Assembly: GCA_030374765.1 (NCBI GenBank)
Contig: JARGXX010000129.1
Span: forward strand, 682,001 to 746,000
Origin: Agarophyton chilense
Lineage: Eukaryota > Rhodophyta > Florideophyceae > Gracilariales > Gracilariaceae
Reading direction: 5' to 3'
DNA: 64,000 nt
Made by a program: the position numbers and the translations under genes. Shown here in pieces: positions 11,056 through 21,162 of this stretch; position 1 is the first letter of the stretch, and each line of letters opens with the position of its first letter. The notes beneath the pieces are model-generated. The model ran no database searches, was not told the origin of the DNA, and saw only the letters and a program-made list of their open reading frames with translations.

Positions 11056-11257
11056 ATCGTGTGCAGTAAACAGGAATATATCTTCGCCAAGAGGTTCTCG
11101 ACTGCGAGCTGTAATGAATATAGAAACCAAATAAGGTTGTGCAAATGAGGTGCGCACATTACTCGTCTTGTTGAGTGCTTAAAATCACAAAAGAGACACG
11201 AAATCGTAGAGAACTAGTACTAATAGATATCTTCGAAACGATATGCTAGTGAACCAA

Positions 11258-13468
11258 TCATACGGTCGACTTCTGGTCATCTTTGTTAGGAATCTCTGGC
11301 ACCAGCATTCGACGGAGATATGAGTTGGGGTTCCTCATGAGCGTTTCGTATGAGTCCAACTCAGCCACTCTACCGTCTACAAGTACTGCAACTCTGTCTG
11401 CACGACGCAAAGAACTGGTTCGATGTGCGATGGTTAATACTGCCATATTGAGTTCTGTTGCAGCGTTTGTTAGGGCCTCCCCGACTGCTCGCTCAGATTC
11501 CGCATCAAGAGCAGCGCTATGTTCGTCTAACACAAGCACTCGAGGTCGGCGCGCGAGGGCCCGAGAAAGAGCAGTTCGAGCACGCTGACCTCCCGACAAG
11601 GCTGATCCCCGCTCGCCAACTCTGGTATCGTACTGCTTCGGAAGACCCATGATCATGTCGTGACTGGCGGCAATCTTCGCCGCATCGTGCACTTGCTCCA
11701 TACTAATGTCTTCAGTTAAGGCGTAACCAATGTTTTCGGCAACAGTGCCGTCAAACAGTACTGGTTCCTGAGAGACAACTGCAATCTGGTTTCGAAGCCA
11801 TGCCGTGTCGAGATTTCCAATAGTTTTTCTCCCGAGTCGAACTTCTCCAGATGTGGGTTCGTACAGTCGGGAGAGAAGAGCGCCTAGAGTACTCTTCCCA
11901 GATCCGCTCCCTCCCGCAATCGCCAGTATTTCCCCAGGGCGGATTTCGAGATCAATCCCCCTAAGAACTGCAGTGTTGGGATGAGTTGGATAAGAAAAGT
12001 GAACATTATTGAAGCGGACAGTGGCATCATATCCTGGTTCTAACCCTCCCGAGTTTAGTACAGTTCTTTGTTTCGGCGGTTGTCCGTTAATGGCCTCAGG
12101 AACGTCCTGGTCGGCAATGGTCGAAGATTTCCCTTCAGGGGAACGGTCGAGGATTTCAAATATTCGGTAACCAGCACCTAGGGCCCTTAGCAGCTGGCCA
12201 TAGGAAGTGCCCATTGCTGAAACCGAAACCCCAAGGTTGACTGCGTACATGGCGAAAGAAGTTAGCGTTCCGATGGTCATCGGATCAAGAGGATTTACAA
12301 CCATTCGACCCCCAAACCATAAAACTCCTACGAGGGACATCTGCGCAGAGAGCTGGACTGAACCTGCGTAAAGCGCATCTGCCAAGGCAACCTTCTTTGC
12401 AAGGCCATAGGTTTCATCTACTTGCTTCGAATATCTGCTAGACTCAAATTCTTCAGCACCGAAAGTGCGGACGGTGCGTATGGCGCTTGTGCGTTCAGCA
12501 GCAACCTGTGTGGCTCCTGCAAGCGCATCGACAAGTTGTCGAGATATCTTTCGAGCAGTACGGCCAAAAAGAAAAGCGAAGCCCACAATTGGCGGGATTG
12601 AACAAATGGTGACGAGGGATAGCTTTGGCGATAAGTACAAAATGAAGGACAATGACGATGCCGTAGTCACCCCATTTCTTAGCATTTTCGCCAAGTTTTC
12701 TGTCAATGTTCTTGATACGAGTGGGACATCCGAAGAAAGGCGATTCACTAGTTCGCCTGACTGACGCGTGTCGAAGAAGGCAGTTTCTTGTCGCAATATC
12801 GAATGAAAGAGTGAGATACGGAGCTGTCGCGAAATTCTTGAGCCAGCGAGAGACATGGCGGCCACACGCGTTGCTGATGCAAGTGCAGAGACAGTGAACA
12901 CCCCCCCCATGGCAAGCACCAGAACGTCCAGATCAGTGGAGCCTGTGCCGGTGACGGCGTCCACAACTCGACCTAAAGCAAAAGGGAAGAGCATCATTGA
13001 TGACGCAGATATTAGTTGTGCCGATAAGGCAAAACCGATTAGCCCTTTCTCAGGGGTGGCGAGGCTAAGTAGGCGTGATATCTCCAAGCGTTGTTCTTGA
13101 TTATCTGAGGACGTTGGAGGTGCATTGAGACTGAGTGCGGCAGAGGATACTAGTCTCTGGAGGCGGGACAGTATTGGAAGTGGTTTGGTGGATGCTGTAG
13201 ACGACAAAAAGCGAGTGTGGTAGTTAGTAGTATGCCGTAGATTGGAGTACAAAACATTAGTTGAGGAGCGCTGGCATGCCTGGAGCACTAATGCCGTCCG
13301 AAACGAAGAGATGAATCGATGCATCTCAGGCTGGGTTTCGAGAACCAGGGAGGCGGAGGCCTGACGGGAAGAGAAGCTTAGGAGACATCGATCCAAGCAA
13401 ATCAGGTTGTTGGCGCAGCGTGTGTAATACTGAATGTTGTTTACCTTGCGGCGTTTGTGTGATGCCAA
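11258..13468 (-). CDS. ABC half-transporter, ABCB family, probably organellar
   Basis: The 736-residue protein has one membrane domain (about residues 140-430, six predicted helices) and one nucleotide-binding domain, the half-transporter layout. In order: Walker A GGSGSGKSTL (about 515-524), Q-loop VSQEPVLFDGTVAENIGYAL, signature LSGGQRAR (about 623-630), Walker B VLVLDEHSAALD, and switch histidine in TIAHR. Half-transporters dimerise and export peptides, cofactors or lipids; the best relatives by style are the mitochondrial ABCB10/MDL and TAP-like groups. The N-terminus is long. An internal Met beginning MHRFISSFRTALVLQ would give an Arg/Ser-rich, acid-poor mitochondrial-type presequence and may be the real start. 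Walker B continues DEHSAALD instead of the usual DEATSALD. The catalytic Glu is kept, so an active ATPase is expected. Confidence 0.9.
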   Translation of the reverse strand: MASHKRRKVNNIQYYTRCANNLICLDRCLLSFSSRQASASLVLETQPEMHRFISSFRTALVLQACQRSSTNVLYSNLRHTTNYHTRFLSSTASTKPLPILSRLQRLVSSAALSLNAPPTSSDNQEQRLEISRLLSLATPEKGLIGFALSAQLISASSMMLFPFALGRVVDAVTGTGSTDLDVLVLAMGGVFTVSALASATRVAAMSLAGSRISRQLRISLFHSILRQETAFFDTRQSGELVNRLSSDVPLVSRTLTENLAKMLRNGVTTASSLSFILYLSPKLSLVTICSIPPIVGFAFLFGRTARKISRQLVDALAGATQVAAERTSAIRTVRTFGAEEFESSRYSKQVDETYGLAKKVALADALYAGSVQLSAQMSLVGVLWFGGRMVVNPLDPMTIGTLTSFAMYAVNLGVSVSAMGTSYGQLLRALGAGYRIFEILDRSPEGKSSTIADQDVPEAINGQPPKQRTVLNSGGLEPGYDATVRFNNVHFSYPTHPNTAVLRGIDLEIRPGEILAIAGGSGSGKSTLGALLSRLYEPTSGEVRLGRKTIGNLDTAWLRNQIAVVSQEPVLFDGTVAENIGYALTEDISMEQVHDAAKIAASHDMIMGLPKQYDTRVGERGSALSGGQRARTALSRALARRPRVLVLDEHSAALDAESERAVGEALTNAATELNMAVLTIAHRTSSLRRADRVAVLVDGRVAELDSYETLMRNPNSYLRRMLVPEIPNKDDQKSTV

Positions 13469-13579
13469 AACTTTTCAACACGTGCGTGCCGCAAAACAAA
13501 AATATGAACCAATTCGCATAAAGAGGTCACAGTGAAACTATGGACCCAGTTCGTGTGCAGATATGAGTTGTTGTACCTA

Positions 13580-14701
13580 CTATCCATCGTCGCCTGTCTG
13601 TTTGGCACGTGCTTGAGCTTGCAAACGTCTTCCCCGCCGCTCCGCCGCCCTCCTTTGCGACGGTGTCAGTTCATTTCGTTCCTCATCAGGGAAGCCGTAG
13701 CTATCTATTACGCGCGCGTCATAGTCATGCGCTTCTTCCCTATCCTTCGCTGCCTTAGAGAAATCAAATGGCGTACCCCATGAGTCACGCTGATCCGGTT
13801 CGGTTCCAAAATGACCCTCAGCTACTCTCCTCTCCCGCGCTCTTTCCATCTCTTCAAAGCGTTCTTCCTCTAATGATCGAGATTCTGTTGCAGTCGTTGT
13901 TCTATGACTGATTGTCTGCTGCCGGTCAATTTGGCTCTCCTCCCTTGTTCTACGCGTGCCACCGGTCTGAGGCTGCATCTTCCGCCAATCCCTGGCACCT
14001 GACCTGGATCGAGCGGCCATTTCAGAGCGTTCTCCTCGCAGTACTGGTATCTGCGGATGTGGTGGCCTCTCTGCCAACAATCTTGGTTTCAATCGAAACT
14101 GGGGATGCAAATCATGCTGCTCATCGTCCATCGGAATAAAACTGAAATCAGTCGTGAAGTCGTGTTTACGGCATACCTGACGGAAGTACGGACCTTCCGG
14201 TCCCTCAAGTTCCGCCAGTATTATGCGCGCCTCGTTTCCGAGCGCACTGTCCATATTGGTCGTAATAATGTGTGCGAAGGTATCTTTAGAAACCGTTGCA
14301 GCACGACGCTGTACAAACCATGAGGTAGAAACCACCGATCCCATCGCATAGGTGAGCCTGATAGCTCTTGATTTGATTCGGCTTATAGCTTGCCTGTAGA
14401 GCGCCCACTGCGCAAAGACGAGAAACAGAGAATGTCCCAGCACTTTTTGCCTTTCCGCTACGCCGTACTCGAATGCCTTACGTTCTTCAGCTGTGATTTG
14501 TCCTTTTCGCATGTTACTTATCTGAGCGCGTCGAAGACGATCAAATAACTCCCTGAAGGCGGGCGCCACCACCGAGTCTGGCGGGTCGTATTTAGTTGGT
14601 TGATTCATGTGTGCAGAGTTGGTGCGGCGTCTCGCTCCACGCGAACCGTCTACTCGAGCGCGATCCCGATCTGCACGTAGGGTGCCACACGCTTTAAACA
14701 C
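13580..14701 (-). CDS. Unknown membrane-associated protein
   Basis: An open frame of 373 codons. The more likely start is an internal Met (MNQPTKYDPPDS, residue 32), since the preceding residues are Arg-rich low complexity. Residues ~90-145 contain two amphipathic or hydrophobic stretches (LGHSLFLVFAQWALYRQAIS and AIRLTYAMGSVVSTSWFVQR), preceded by an EERKAFEYG segment. This order, an acidic motif then two membrane-associated helices, recalls the OCIA domain of mitochondrial/endosomal proteins, but the match is weak. The C-terminal half is charged and probably disordered, ending in basic RRAAERRGRRLQAQARAK. The gene lies 111 bp beyond the ABC transporter start, on the same strand. Function unknown. 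Confidence 0.6.
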   Translation of the reverse strand: MFKACGTLRADRDRARVDGSRGARRRTNSAHMNQPTKYDPPDSVVAPAFRELFDRLRRAQISNMRKGQITAEERKAFEYGVAERQKVLGHSLFLVFAQWALYRQAISRIKSRAIRLTYAMGSVVSTSWFVQRRAATVSKDTFAHIITTNMDSALGNEARIILAELEGPEGPYFRQVCRKHDFTTDFSFIPMDDEQHDLHPQFRLKPRLLAERPPHPQIPVLRGERSEMAARSRSGARDWRKMQPQTGGTRRTREESQIDRQQTISHRTTTATESRSLEEERFEEMERARERRVAEGHFGTEPDQRDSWGTPFDFSKAAKDREEAHDYDARVIDSYGFPDEERNELTPSQRRAAERRGRRLQAQARAKQTGDDG

Positions 14702-15344
14702 AATTGTGATGCACCCACAGAGGCGTCAAAAGCATTGCGCCTACTGGACTGTGGGCTAACCTCAAAACCGATGGGCACGGCGATGAATTTGCATCACCAA
14801 TTTATGGCAAAGAGACCGAACATGATTGTATTTGACGTCAGTTTTGCAAATGTGTATCGACCGTAGAGCCCCGTGTTGCACCGATCGTCGTGGTTGTTTC
14901 TGATCTTGTTCTGCTGCCGCCTCCCGCGATGCATCTCGTGGGGGCATTAATCTCTTCCGCGTACCATCTATCGTCCGCATGGCGCACTGCTGGGTATCAT
15001 GCAGATGAACTCTTCGAATGTTGTCAACGCTATCATCGCTTTGTAGAATAGTAGGGGCTCTGTAGAGGCTTCAAACATTCCGTTGAATTCGCCGAGATCA
15101 AGGACAAGGCTTGCAATTTACTCCTCGTGGACATTCTAGTCCTAGCCGGGGGCTTGCGGAACAAGGGGCACGATTATTCAACTAGCACCATCGCTGGTTT
15201 GCATTCATATGCAACGCAGAAAATTTCGGGTCACGCCCCCTACCCTTGTACCGAATGCTACAGTTTCGCAGCGAAAATGACATACGTTGCCCCAAGCTGG
15301 GCACCGCATAGAAAGTTTCACCGCTTTCATGGCGGACAAACTCT
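14702..15344. other. Intergenic, no gene recognised
   Basis: No supported ORF. The stretch lies between the 5' end of one minus-strand gene and the 3' end of the next, so it holds the promoter of the former and the 3' end of fructose-bisphosphatase transcripts. Confidence 0.5.
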
Positions 15345-16598
15345 TTACAAATATTTGGCAGCCAGGGCCTCGAAGTCAGCTACATCATCAGCAGAGCCCA
15401 TGTACACTGGAACTCTCTGATGAATAGAAGAAGGTATGATATCTAGAATGGCTTGCTTTCCGGTGGTAGCCTTCCCTCCGGCTTGCTCCATCAAGAAAGC
15501 CATGGGCGCAGCCTCGTAAAGAAGACGGAGCTTGCCCGTAGGTGATTTCTTGTCTGCCGGGTAGATAAAGACGCCTCCATAGAAAAGCGTGCGATGTACG
15601 TCGGCAACCATTGAGCCGATGTATCGCAATGAGTAGCTAGACTTGCCCTCCTCCGGATACTTGAGACTTTGGATGTACTCCGAAGTGGCCTTGTCCCAGT
15701 TCTTTGCGTTTCCCTCATTGACGGAGTAAATCTTTCCACGCGTGGGAATCTTAATGTCTGGATGTGTGAGCACGAACTCACCTAACGACGGATCGAGCGT
15801 AAAGCCATGGACGCCGGTCCCGACGGAAATGACGAGGTTTGTGGCCGAGCCATACATAGCGTATCCAGCGGCGACCATCTCACGACCGGGTTGCATGATA
15901 CCTTGAGCAGCGCTCTCTGCATCTACAATGGAGTCTGGATTATGCAGCTTGAAGATGCTGAAAATGGTGCCAATAGACACATTGGCATCTATGTTAGAGC
16001 TTCCATCCAACGGATCGAAGGCGATGGCGTACTTGCCGGTGGAACCATCGATGCTGCTCTTCTGACAGACAATGGCAAGGTCGTCCTCCTCGGAGACCAT
16101 TACGCCACACTTTTCCGAGCTGTTGATGTTGACCTTGAAAGTGTCGTTGGCGATAACATCAAGCTTCTTCTGATCCTCACCCTGAACGTTGCCGGAGCCA
16201 GCCAGACCGTAGAGCTTTGCTATTCCGGCGCGACGCACACAGGTTTCGGTGACCTTGCATGCCAGCTGAACGGCGGCCAGCAGCAGCGTAAGGTCACCGG
16301 AAGCCTCATGGTGCTTTCGCTGCCCCTGTAACACGAAGCGCGTGAGCGTGACGGAGTCAAGCCCCTCCAGGCCGGACGGGGGCTTGAGCCCGGAGTTCAT
16401 CTGGTCATCAATGAGCTGCTGCATGACGGCGGAACGCGAGAAGGTAGGCGGCGGAGGGGTGGAAAGACGCGGACGCTGCGGGGGCGGAGAGCTAGCAGCG
16501 GGGGAAACCGACGAACGCTTGTTGGATGCGGACGTGCGGACACAAGTTACGGTGCAGAGTCTGCAGACGCAGGGCGCCACAGCACAGCGGCAGCGCAT
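15345..16598 (-). CDS. FBP: Fructose-1,6-bisphosphatase, class I
   Basis: The enzyme hydrolyses fructose 1,6-bisphosphate to fructose 6-phosphate in gluconeogenesis or the Calvin cycle. The 417-residue frame holds the metal/substrate motif DPLDGSSNID (about residues 194-203), an acidic metal-site block (MVSEEDD), a TLTRFV segment near the core N-terminus, AGYAMYGSATNLV, and the sugar-phosphate-binding region YSLRYIGSMVADVHRTLFYGG. The core starts near MQQLIDDQMNSG (residue 59). Before it is a 58-residue extension that is first Cys-rich (MRCRCAVAPCVCRLCTVTC), then Ser/Pro-rich. It could be a plastid-targeting sequence or untranslated leader if the inner Met is used. The segment between NPDSIVDAESAA and GREMVAAG lacks the Cys-containing insertion that makes plant plastid FBPase thioredoxin-sensitive, so this is a cytosolic-type or redox-insensitive enzyme. 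Confidence 0.95.
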   Translation of the reverse strand: MRCRCAVAPCVCRLCTVTCVRTSASNKRSSVSPAASSPPPQRPRLSTPPPPTFSRSAVMQQLIDDQMNSGLKPPSGLEGLDSVTLTRFVLQGQRKHHEASGDLTLLLAAVQLACKVTETCVRRAGIAKLYGLAGSGNVQGEDQKKLDVIANDTFKVNINSSEKCGVMVSEEDDLAIVCQKSSIDGSTGKYAIAFDPLDGSSNIDANVSIGTIFSIFKLHNPDSIVDAESAAQGIMQPGREMVAAGYAMYGSATNLVISVGTGVHGFTLDPSLGEFVLTHPDIKIPTRGKIYSVNEGNAKNWDKATSEYIQSLKYPEEGKSSYSLRYIGSMVADVHRTLFYGGVFIYPADKKSPTGKLRLLYEAAPMAFLMEQAGGKATTGKQAILDIIPSSIHQRVPVYMGSADDVADFEALAAKYL

Positions 16599-17190
16599 GG
16601 CTTGCGCTTCACAGTGCCAACGCGGATCTCAGCTGTCGTCCACTCGTTCCACCGCTGCGCACTCGCGACAAGTGTGCGCGCGCTAATGGCGACCGTCTGC
16701 GCGCCGTGCATTCTTCATCATGTCCATGTGCTCTCCTCTTTTCTTCGTCGCCTCCATGCCCTTCCGCCCCGCCCCGTTCCCATCCGGAGGTGTCAGCAGC
16801 GATGCAGACAAAACGTTTTGTTTTCTCAGGCCCGTTCCTACTGTTTGCTCGTCGCCTTTGACATCACGCTGTTGCTGTTGCTGCGGTCATATGGCGCTGC
16901 GCTGCACAGTTGACAACAAGCTTTTCACGTCGGGCACTTTCTGCAAGGGAGGAGCACACACTCTCGGAGGGTTGGTTACTTTATACCAAGTTCTATCGAA
17001 ACGATCGCTACAGCTCTGTGCAATTTCGCAGCCAACTCGCACACATTTCGTCCAAACGCACCTTAGTTTCTACACAATCAACCGTCCTTTACTCACAGAT
17101 GACCCAAACCACTATATAGAAAATAAACGAGTCCTCTTTTTGACACCGACCCCAAGTTCAATCCCACAACCACTTGACAGGGTAGCTAAG
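16599..17190. other. Intergenic, pyrimidine-rich upstream region
   Basis: This 0.6-kb gap between two minus-strand genes holds the 5' flank of fructose-bisphosphatase. Open frames here are overlapping short shadows rich in Ser/Pro/Arg from CT-rich sequence and show no domain. Confidence 0.45.
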
Positions 17191-18306
17191 CTACTCATTT
17201 GTGACTGCAAACCAAAGATCTATATTCTCGTCGGTTATATCCTTTTTGGCAAGAACCACCAAACCCGGGGCAGAGCCATCCTGTCCAGACCACCATTGCA
17301 AAACCTTCCCCTCCTCCATCGCCAGTAGTTGCTTCACCGAAACCTGGACAAAGCCGATAAGCTTGGGGTCGATGGCGCTTCTCTTTTGGTAGAACTCGAG
17401 CCTCATTGGCTTAGCGTCTTCGGCGCTAAACAAGTCAGCGTACGTTGTGGTAGCAGTCTTGAATTCGCGGTTCGGGCTCGCGTGGCTCTCTGATCGGTAC
17501 ACCGGCGTCCATCTGGCCTTTTTCAGCGAACGATTCAAAATGAAGAACGTCTTGGCGCGCGGTTTGGCTGACTTGTCGAACTTGACATTGACGTTGACAA
17601 TGCGGTCCGCGCCGCGTTGCCGTTTGGTATCGCCGGACAGAATGACCCATGTATCCTTCTTCTGGTTAATGGAGTCCATCTTCATGACCTTGCATTGGCC
17701 GGGTGCAACTACGATATCCCACACGGAGCACATGGCATGTCCCAAGGCGATGGCCTTCTTCATGGAGCCCTTTCCATACACCTTGACCAGCAGCTCCTTG
17801 TCCATATCCTGGTCGGGCAGCGCCGAGAAAGAAAACTTGGTGACAAAACGAGGAAAATGACAGTTGGTGAGCGCCTCAGTGCGACCAATCTGTCTCCATT
17901 TGTCATGTGGAGTATCGCGCATATGCACAACACAGAAGGGATCGGTGTTGGAGAAGAGGTCAATCTTGGGCAGGAACTGGCACTCAACAGACACTTCCAT
18001 GGGCTCCGAATAAAGGGCGTCAATGAAGTCGCGAGTGCTGTCCGTGCCTGAGGTGCCGCCGCCGAGAAACTCGACGATGAGCTGCACAGGTTTGGGAGTC
18101 TCCTCCTCCAGCACGGTACCGATTGGCGGGGGCTTGTGCTTTGGAAAGTCCTCCAGACGCGTGATGGTGCGCGTGACCGTGAGGTTCGACGCGGCGGTCA
18201 TGTCGGAATCCACGGACATATTGTCATCTTCCACGGAGGGCACCGACTCGAGCGTGTGCTGCGAGAAGGACTTGTGAATAATTTCTGAAACGGAAACGGA
18301 CGACAT
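17191..18306 (-). CDS. Tandem C2-domain protein, copine-like N-terminal part
   Basis: The 371-residue protein has a Ser/Thr/Asp-rich head of ~75 residues followed by two C2-like beta-sandwich domains (about 85-215 and 225-370). The first shows the copine-type signature: VECQFLPKIDLFSNTDPFCV (loop aspartates for Ca2+), then GRTEALTNCHFPRFVTKFSF and a LLVKVYGKGS strand. The second carries KTFFILNRSLKKARWTPVYR and MRLEFYQKRSAIDPKLIGFV. Copines bind phospholipid in a Ca2+-dependent way and normally end in a von Willebrand A domain of ~250 residues; none follows here because the frame stops at 17191. The likely role is Ca2+-regulated membrane binding, inferred. Start: first ATG (MSSVSVSEII). Confidence 0.8.
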   Translation of the reverse strand: MSSVSVSEIIHKSFSQHTLESVPSVEDDNMSVDSDMTAASNLTVTRTITRLEDFPKHKPPPIGTVLEEETPKPVQLIVEFLGGGTSGTDSTRDFIDALYSEPMEVSVECQFLPKIDLFSNTDPFCVVHMRDTPHDKWRQIGRTEALTNCHFPRFVTKFSFSALPDQDMDKELLVKVYGKGSMKKAIALGHAMCSVWDIVVAPGQCKVMKMDSINQKKDTWVILSGDTKRQRGADRIVNVNVKFDKSAKPRAKTFFILNRSLKKARWTPVYRSESHASPNREFKTATTTYADLFSAEDAKPMRLEFYQKRSAIDPKLIGFVQVSVKQLLAMEEGKVLQWWSGQDGSAPGLVVLAKKDITDENIDLWFAVTNE

Positions 18307-18960
18307 GGTGGACGAGGGACGGCGCTACCGATAGCAAAAGCGTTAGCGGTGAGGAAAGAGGTTTGTAAGGCGGTGAAAATGGAGCCAGAGACGCGAGGGA
18401 CGAAGAAGCGACGACAGCGAAGGGTGGGCGCAAGCGAGGAGGATGGGGAATCCGTCGAGGCTTATAAGCTGCGAATGCGAAAAGCACAGGCTGAGGGCGA
18501 CCGACAGAAAGGGGGGAGGGGGGGCACGGCGCAGAGCTTAAGAGCGGCTTGCAGCGCTGAAGTTGCACGCCAAGGCGGTTGGTAACGAGGATGGCAAGGA
18601 TGGTGATGCGCGAAGGTGGCCGATACACTGCCGCTGGGTAGAGGCGATGGCCGTTTCGGGAAGCGGCGGCCTCCCCGCTCAAGCGCACCGCCTGACAGAT
18701 AGCGCACGCGCTTCGCTCCCCATTCCCAAAGCGTCGTGGGCTGCCACTTGCAACCCGAGAGTGCCAGCGCGACCACGCATTCCAATATGTACACGTGTTC
18801 ATACAGAAGTTGGCTTGCTGACACGTACGTGTACGAACGGTATCTATCTATCTATCGACGATGGTACGAGCCGAAGCGAAACCGTTGGCGCTTCGATTGT
18901 CGGCGCCGCGGTCTTCAACGTCGCCATCTTCGTCGCTGCGCTCGCCGTTCGCGCGCCGCA
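18307..18960. other. Divergent promoter region
   Basis: The gap separates the minus-strand C2 gene from the plus-strand tRNA-guanine transglycosylase gene, so both promoters must lie here. It includes a short CTAT tetranucleotide run near 18841-18857. The upstream extension of the transglycosylase frame (from 18736) is Arg-rich and Cys-containing and unlikely to be protein. Confidence 0.5.
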
Positions 18961-20304
18961 ATGCCTGCGCAGCCGGCGCCGCCGCAGCCGGCCGCAGATC
19001 TTCCCCATCAGCGCTCACAATTAACACCCACGCCCGTTCCCGTTCCCGTTCCCGTTCCCGTGCCCGTACCCGCACCCACGCCCACGCCCGCGCCCGCGCC
19101 CGCGCCGTGCTACTATGGCGGTGAGCGGTCGCCCGCGCTCCGCCTGGAGCTGCATGCCGTCTGCAACAAGGCGCGCGCCGCCACGCTGCATCTGCCGCAC
19201 CACTCCGCACTCACGCCCATGTTCATGCCCGTGGGCACCCAGGCCTGCATCAAGGGGCTGGCCCCCTTTCAGCTGCTGGAGCCCTCCGTGGATGCGCAGC
19301 TCATCTTGGCAAACACTTATCACCTGGCGTTGCGCCCCGGTGGTCATATCGTGCGTCATCACGGCGGAGTGCATACTTTTATGAATTGGCCCCGCGCCGT
19401 GCTTACCGATTCGGGCGGATTTCAGATGGTGTCTTTGTTGCGCTTTTCCACTGTCACTGAGACCGGCGTCCACTTTCAGAGCCCTGTCGACGGCACGGAA
19501 ATGCTGCTTACCCCGGAGAAGAGCATTTCCATCCAGAACGATATCGGTGCTGATATAATCATGGCCTTGGATGATGTCGTCCCGGCTACCACCACTGGTC
19601 CGCGCGTTGAAGAGGCATGTCACAGGACGCTTCGCTGGATTGATCGCTGTCAAGCTGCTCACGCCCGAACAAACCAACAGAGTTTGTTTGGCATTGTCCA
19701 GGGCGGGCTGGATCCTCGTCTCAGGCAGCTTTGCTGCGAAGCCCTTGTGGAAAAGGATCTACCCGGCTATGCCATTGGCGGCCTCTCTGGTGGCGAAGCG
19801 AAGGACGTATTCTGGAAGATAGTCAACCAGTGCACCGACATCTTGCCAAAGAACAAGCCGCGCTACTGCATGGGCGTCGGCTATCCTGAGGATCTTGTCG
19901 TTTGCGTTGCGCTTGGTGCCGATATGTTTGATTGCGTATATCCTGCCCGCACCGCCCGCTTTGGTACCGCCATTGTTCCTTCGGGTTTCCTCAAGATTCG
20001 CCATGCATCTATGGCTACGGATAAACGCCCCATTCAGCACGATTGTCCGTGTCACACATGTCGCAACTACTGTCGCGCCTATTTGCACTTGCTCACCCCG
20101 AACGATGGAACAGTTGGAGCTCAATTGCTTACGCTGCACAACATTGCCTACCTCACCCAACTCATGAAGCGCACGAGGCAAGCCATTCTTGATGGCACTT
20201 TCGAACCTTTTGTGCAAAAATTCATGCTTGACCTCTATCCGCATAAAGAATACCCCAAGTGGTCTAGCGATGCTCTCTCTTCGGCAGGAATACGATTATT
20301 ATAA
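18961..20304 (+). CDS. QTRT1: Queuine tRNA-ribosyltransferase catalytic subunit (TGT)
   Basis: The enzyme swaps guanine-34 for queuine in tRNAs with GUN anticodons. From the ATG at 18961 the product has 447 residues; the frame is open further upstream, but that part does not look like protein. A ~50-residue Pro-rich head contains Pro-Val/Pro-Ala/Pro-Thr dipeptides. The TGT barrel then shows ANTYHLALRPG, the general Asp in TDSGGFQ (about Asp150), IVQGG, GLSGGE, and the nucleophile Asp324 in DMFDCVYPARTARFG. The zinc site is Cys362-x-Cys364-x2-Cys367 with His393. The usual PTRTARFG reads PARTARFG here. The eukaryotic enzyme works with a QTRT2 partner; none is in the window. Confidence 0.95.
   Translation: MPAQPAPPQPAADLPHQRSQLTPTPVPVPVPVPVPVPAPTPTPAPAPAPCYYGGERSPALRLELHAVCNKARAATLHLPHHSALTPMFMPVGTQACIKGLAPFQLLEPSVDAQLILANTYHLALRPGGHIVRHHGGVHTFMNWPRAVLTDSGGFQMVSLLRFSTVTETGVHFQSPVDGTEMLLTPEKSISIQNDIGADIIMALDDVVPATTTGPRVEEACHRTLRWIDRCQAAHARTNQQSLFGIVQGGLDPRLRQLCCEALVEKDLPGYAIGGLSGGEAKDVFWKIVNQCTDILPKNKPRYCMGVGYPEDLVVCVALGADMFDCVYPARTARFGTAIVPSGFLKIRHASMATDKRPIQHDCPCHTCRNYCRAYLHLLTPNDGTVGAQLLTLHNIAYLTQLMKRTRQAILDGTFEPFVQKFMLDLYPHKEYPKWSSDALSSAGIRLL
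19029..19108. repeat. Hexanucleotide-type microsatellite in coding DNA
   Basis: Iterated CCCGTT units drift into CCCGTA, CCCACG and CCCGCG units, encoding the Pro-x dipeptide run in the N-terminal head of the tRNA-guanine transglycosylase. Length variation between strains would be expected and tolerated, since it lies outside the catalytic barrel. Confidence 0.75.
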
Positions 20305-21162
20305 CGACTGATACGCCTGCGTTTAGAACCGAGCAAGGTTTTCTGACAGTTGCCGTGCCTTACGCACGGTCTCGAACTCAGTGCGTGTGTCGCCCAACAA
20401 GGACAAGGGTTTGCAGCATGTGATTTCGAAAGACAGTGACATAGGGCAAGCTCTTGTCCCAGCAGTCTCCCGCTCTGAGTGGTCCAGCAACTCTCACTGC
20501 GACGGCTGTGGTACTGGCGAGCTCAAGGGGCGTTCCAAATTGCGTGGACGTCCACAGCTAGCTCCGCATCACATCATGGACATAAACGGCCCCGCGTACG
20601 ATTCCCGCGACTTCGACGCGCTGTCACTCGCGACTCTGTATGCTTCACTCTGGGCAGCGAGTGTGTGCGCGTGAGGTGGCTGAAAAAGGCGCGTGCCTTC
20701 TTCTGCCCATCTTCACTCGCGCGCCCCTTCTCTCGCTTGCTTCTTCGCATCCTCGAATCTCCATCCCAAACATCAACCGGCACTCATGTCCCGTGCCCCC
20801 CTTCAACCCCCTTTATGCGTGGTGAGAGGTGCTCTTGCAAATATTGCACAGCATGCCATTGCCCCACACCACTGCATCCTCGCACATGTAACTCCCTTGC
20901 GCTTGCTCTCAGCCTCCGCCAATTCTCATCTCCATTTCATGTGCTGAGGGCGTCATTAGACCTCCGCGCTTGCTCTCACGCCCCTTCTTTCCTCCCCTCC
21001 GATCATTTTCTTTTTGCTCCGCTTCTTGTCTTCCCCGTCGGCATCGGCTCCCTTCGGCCGGCGAGATAGGGTGGCCCTGCTTCCCTTTCTTTAGTTGGTT
21101 CGCGCGTGTCTTGTTTTGTTGCATGTGTCACTGCGCACCGCACATCGTTTCCAATCCCTAAA
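20305..21162. other. Intergenic, CT-rich leader of the MYB gene
   Basis: No supported gene. From about 20,690 to 21,110 the plus strand is strongly pyrimidine-rich (CTTCTCTC-type tracts), which opens several spurious Ser/Pro/Leu-rich frames. It likely serves as promoter or 5' UTR of the MYB gene. Confidence 0.45.

Noticed and set aside
18736..18960. 75-residue N-terminal extension of the tRNA-guanine transglycosylase
   Set aside because: The extension is Arg/Tyr/Cys-rich, overlaps a CTAT repeat and the promoter gap, and adds nothing family-like. The ATG at 18961 is a better start.
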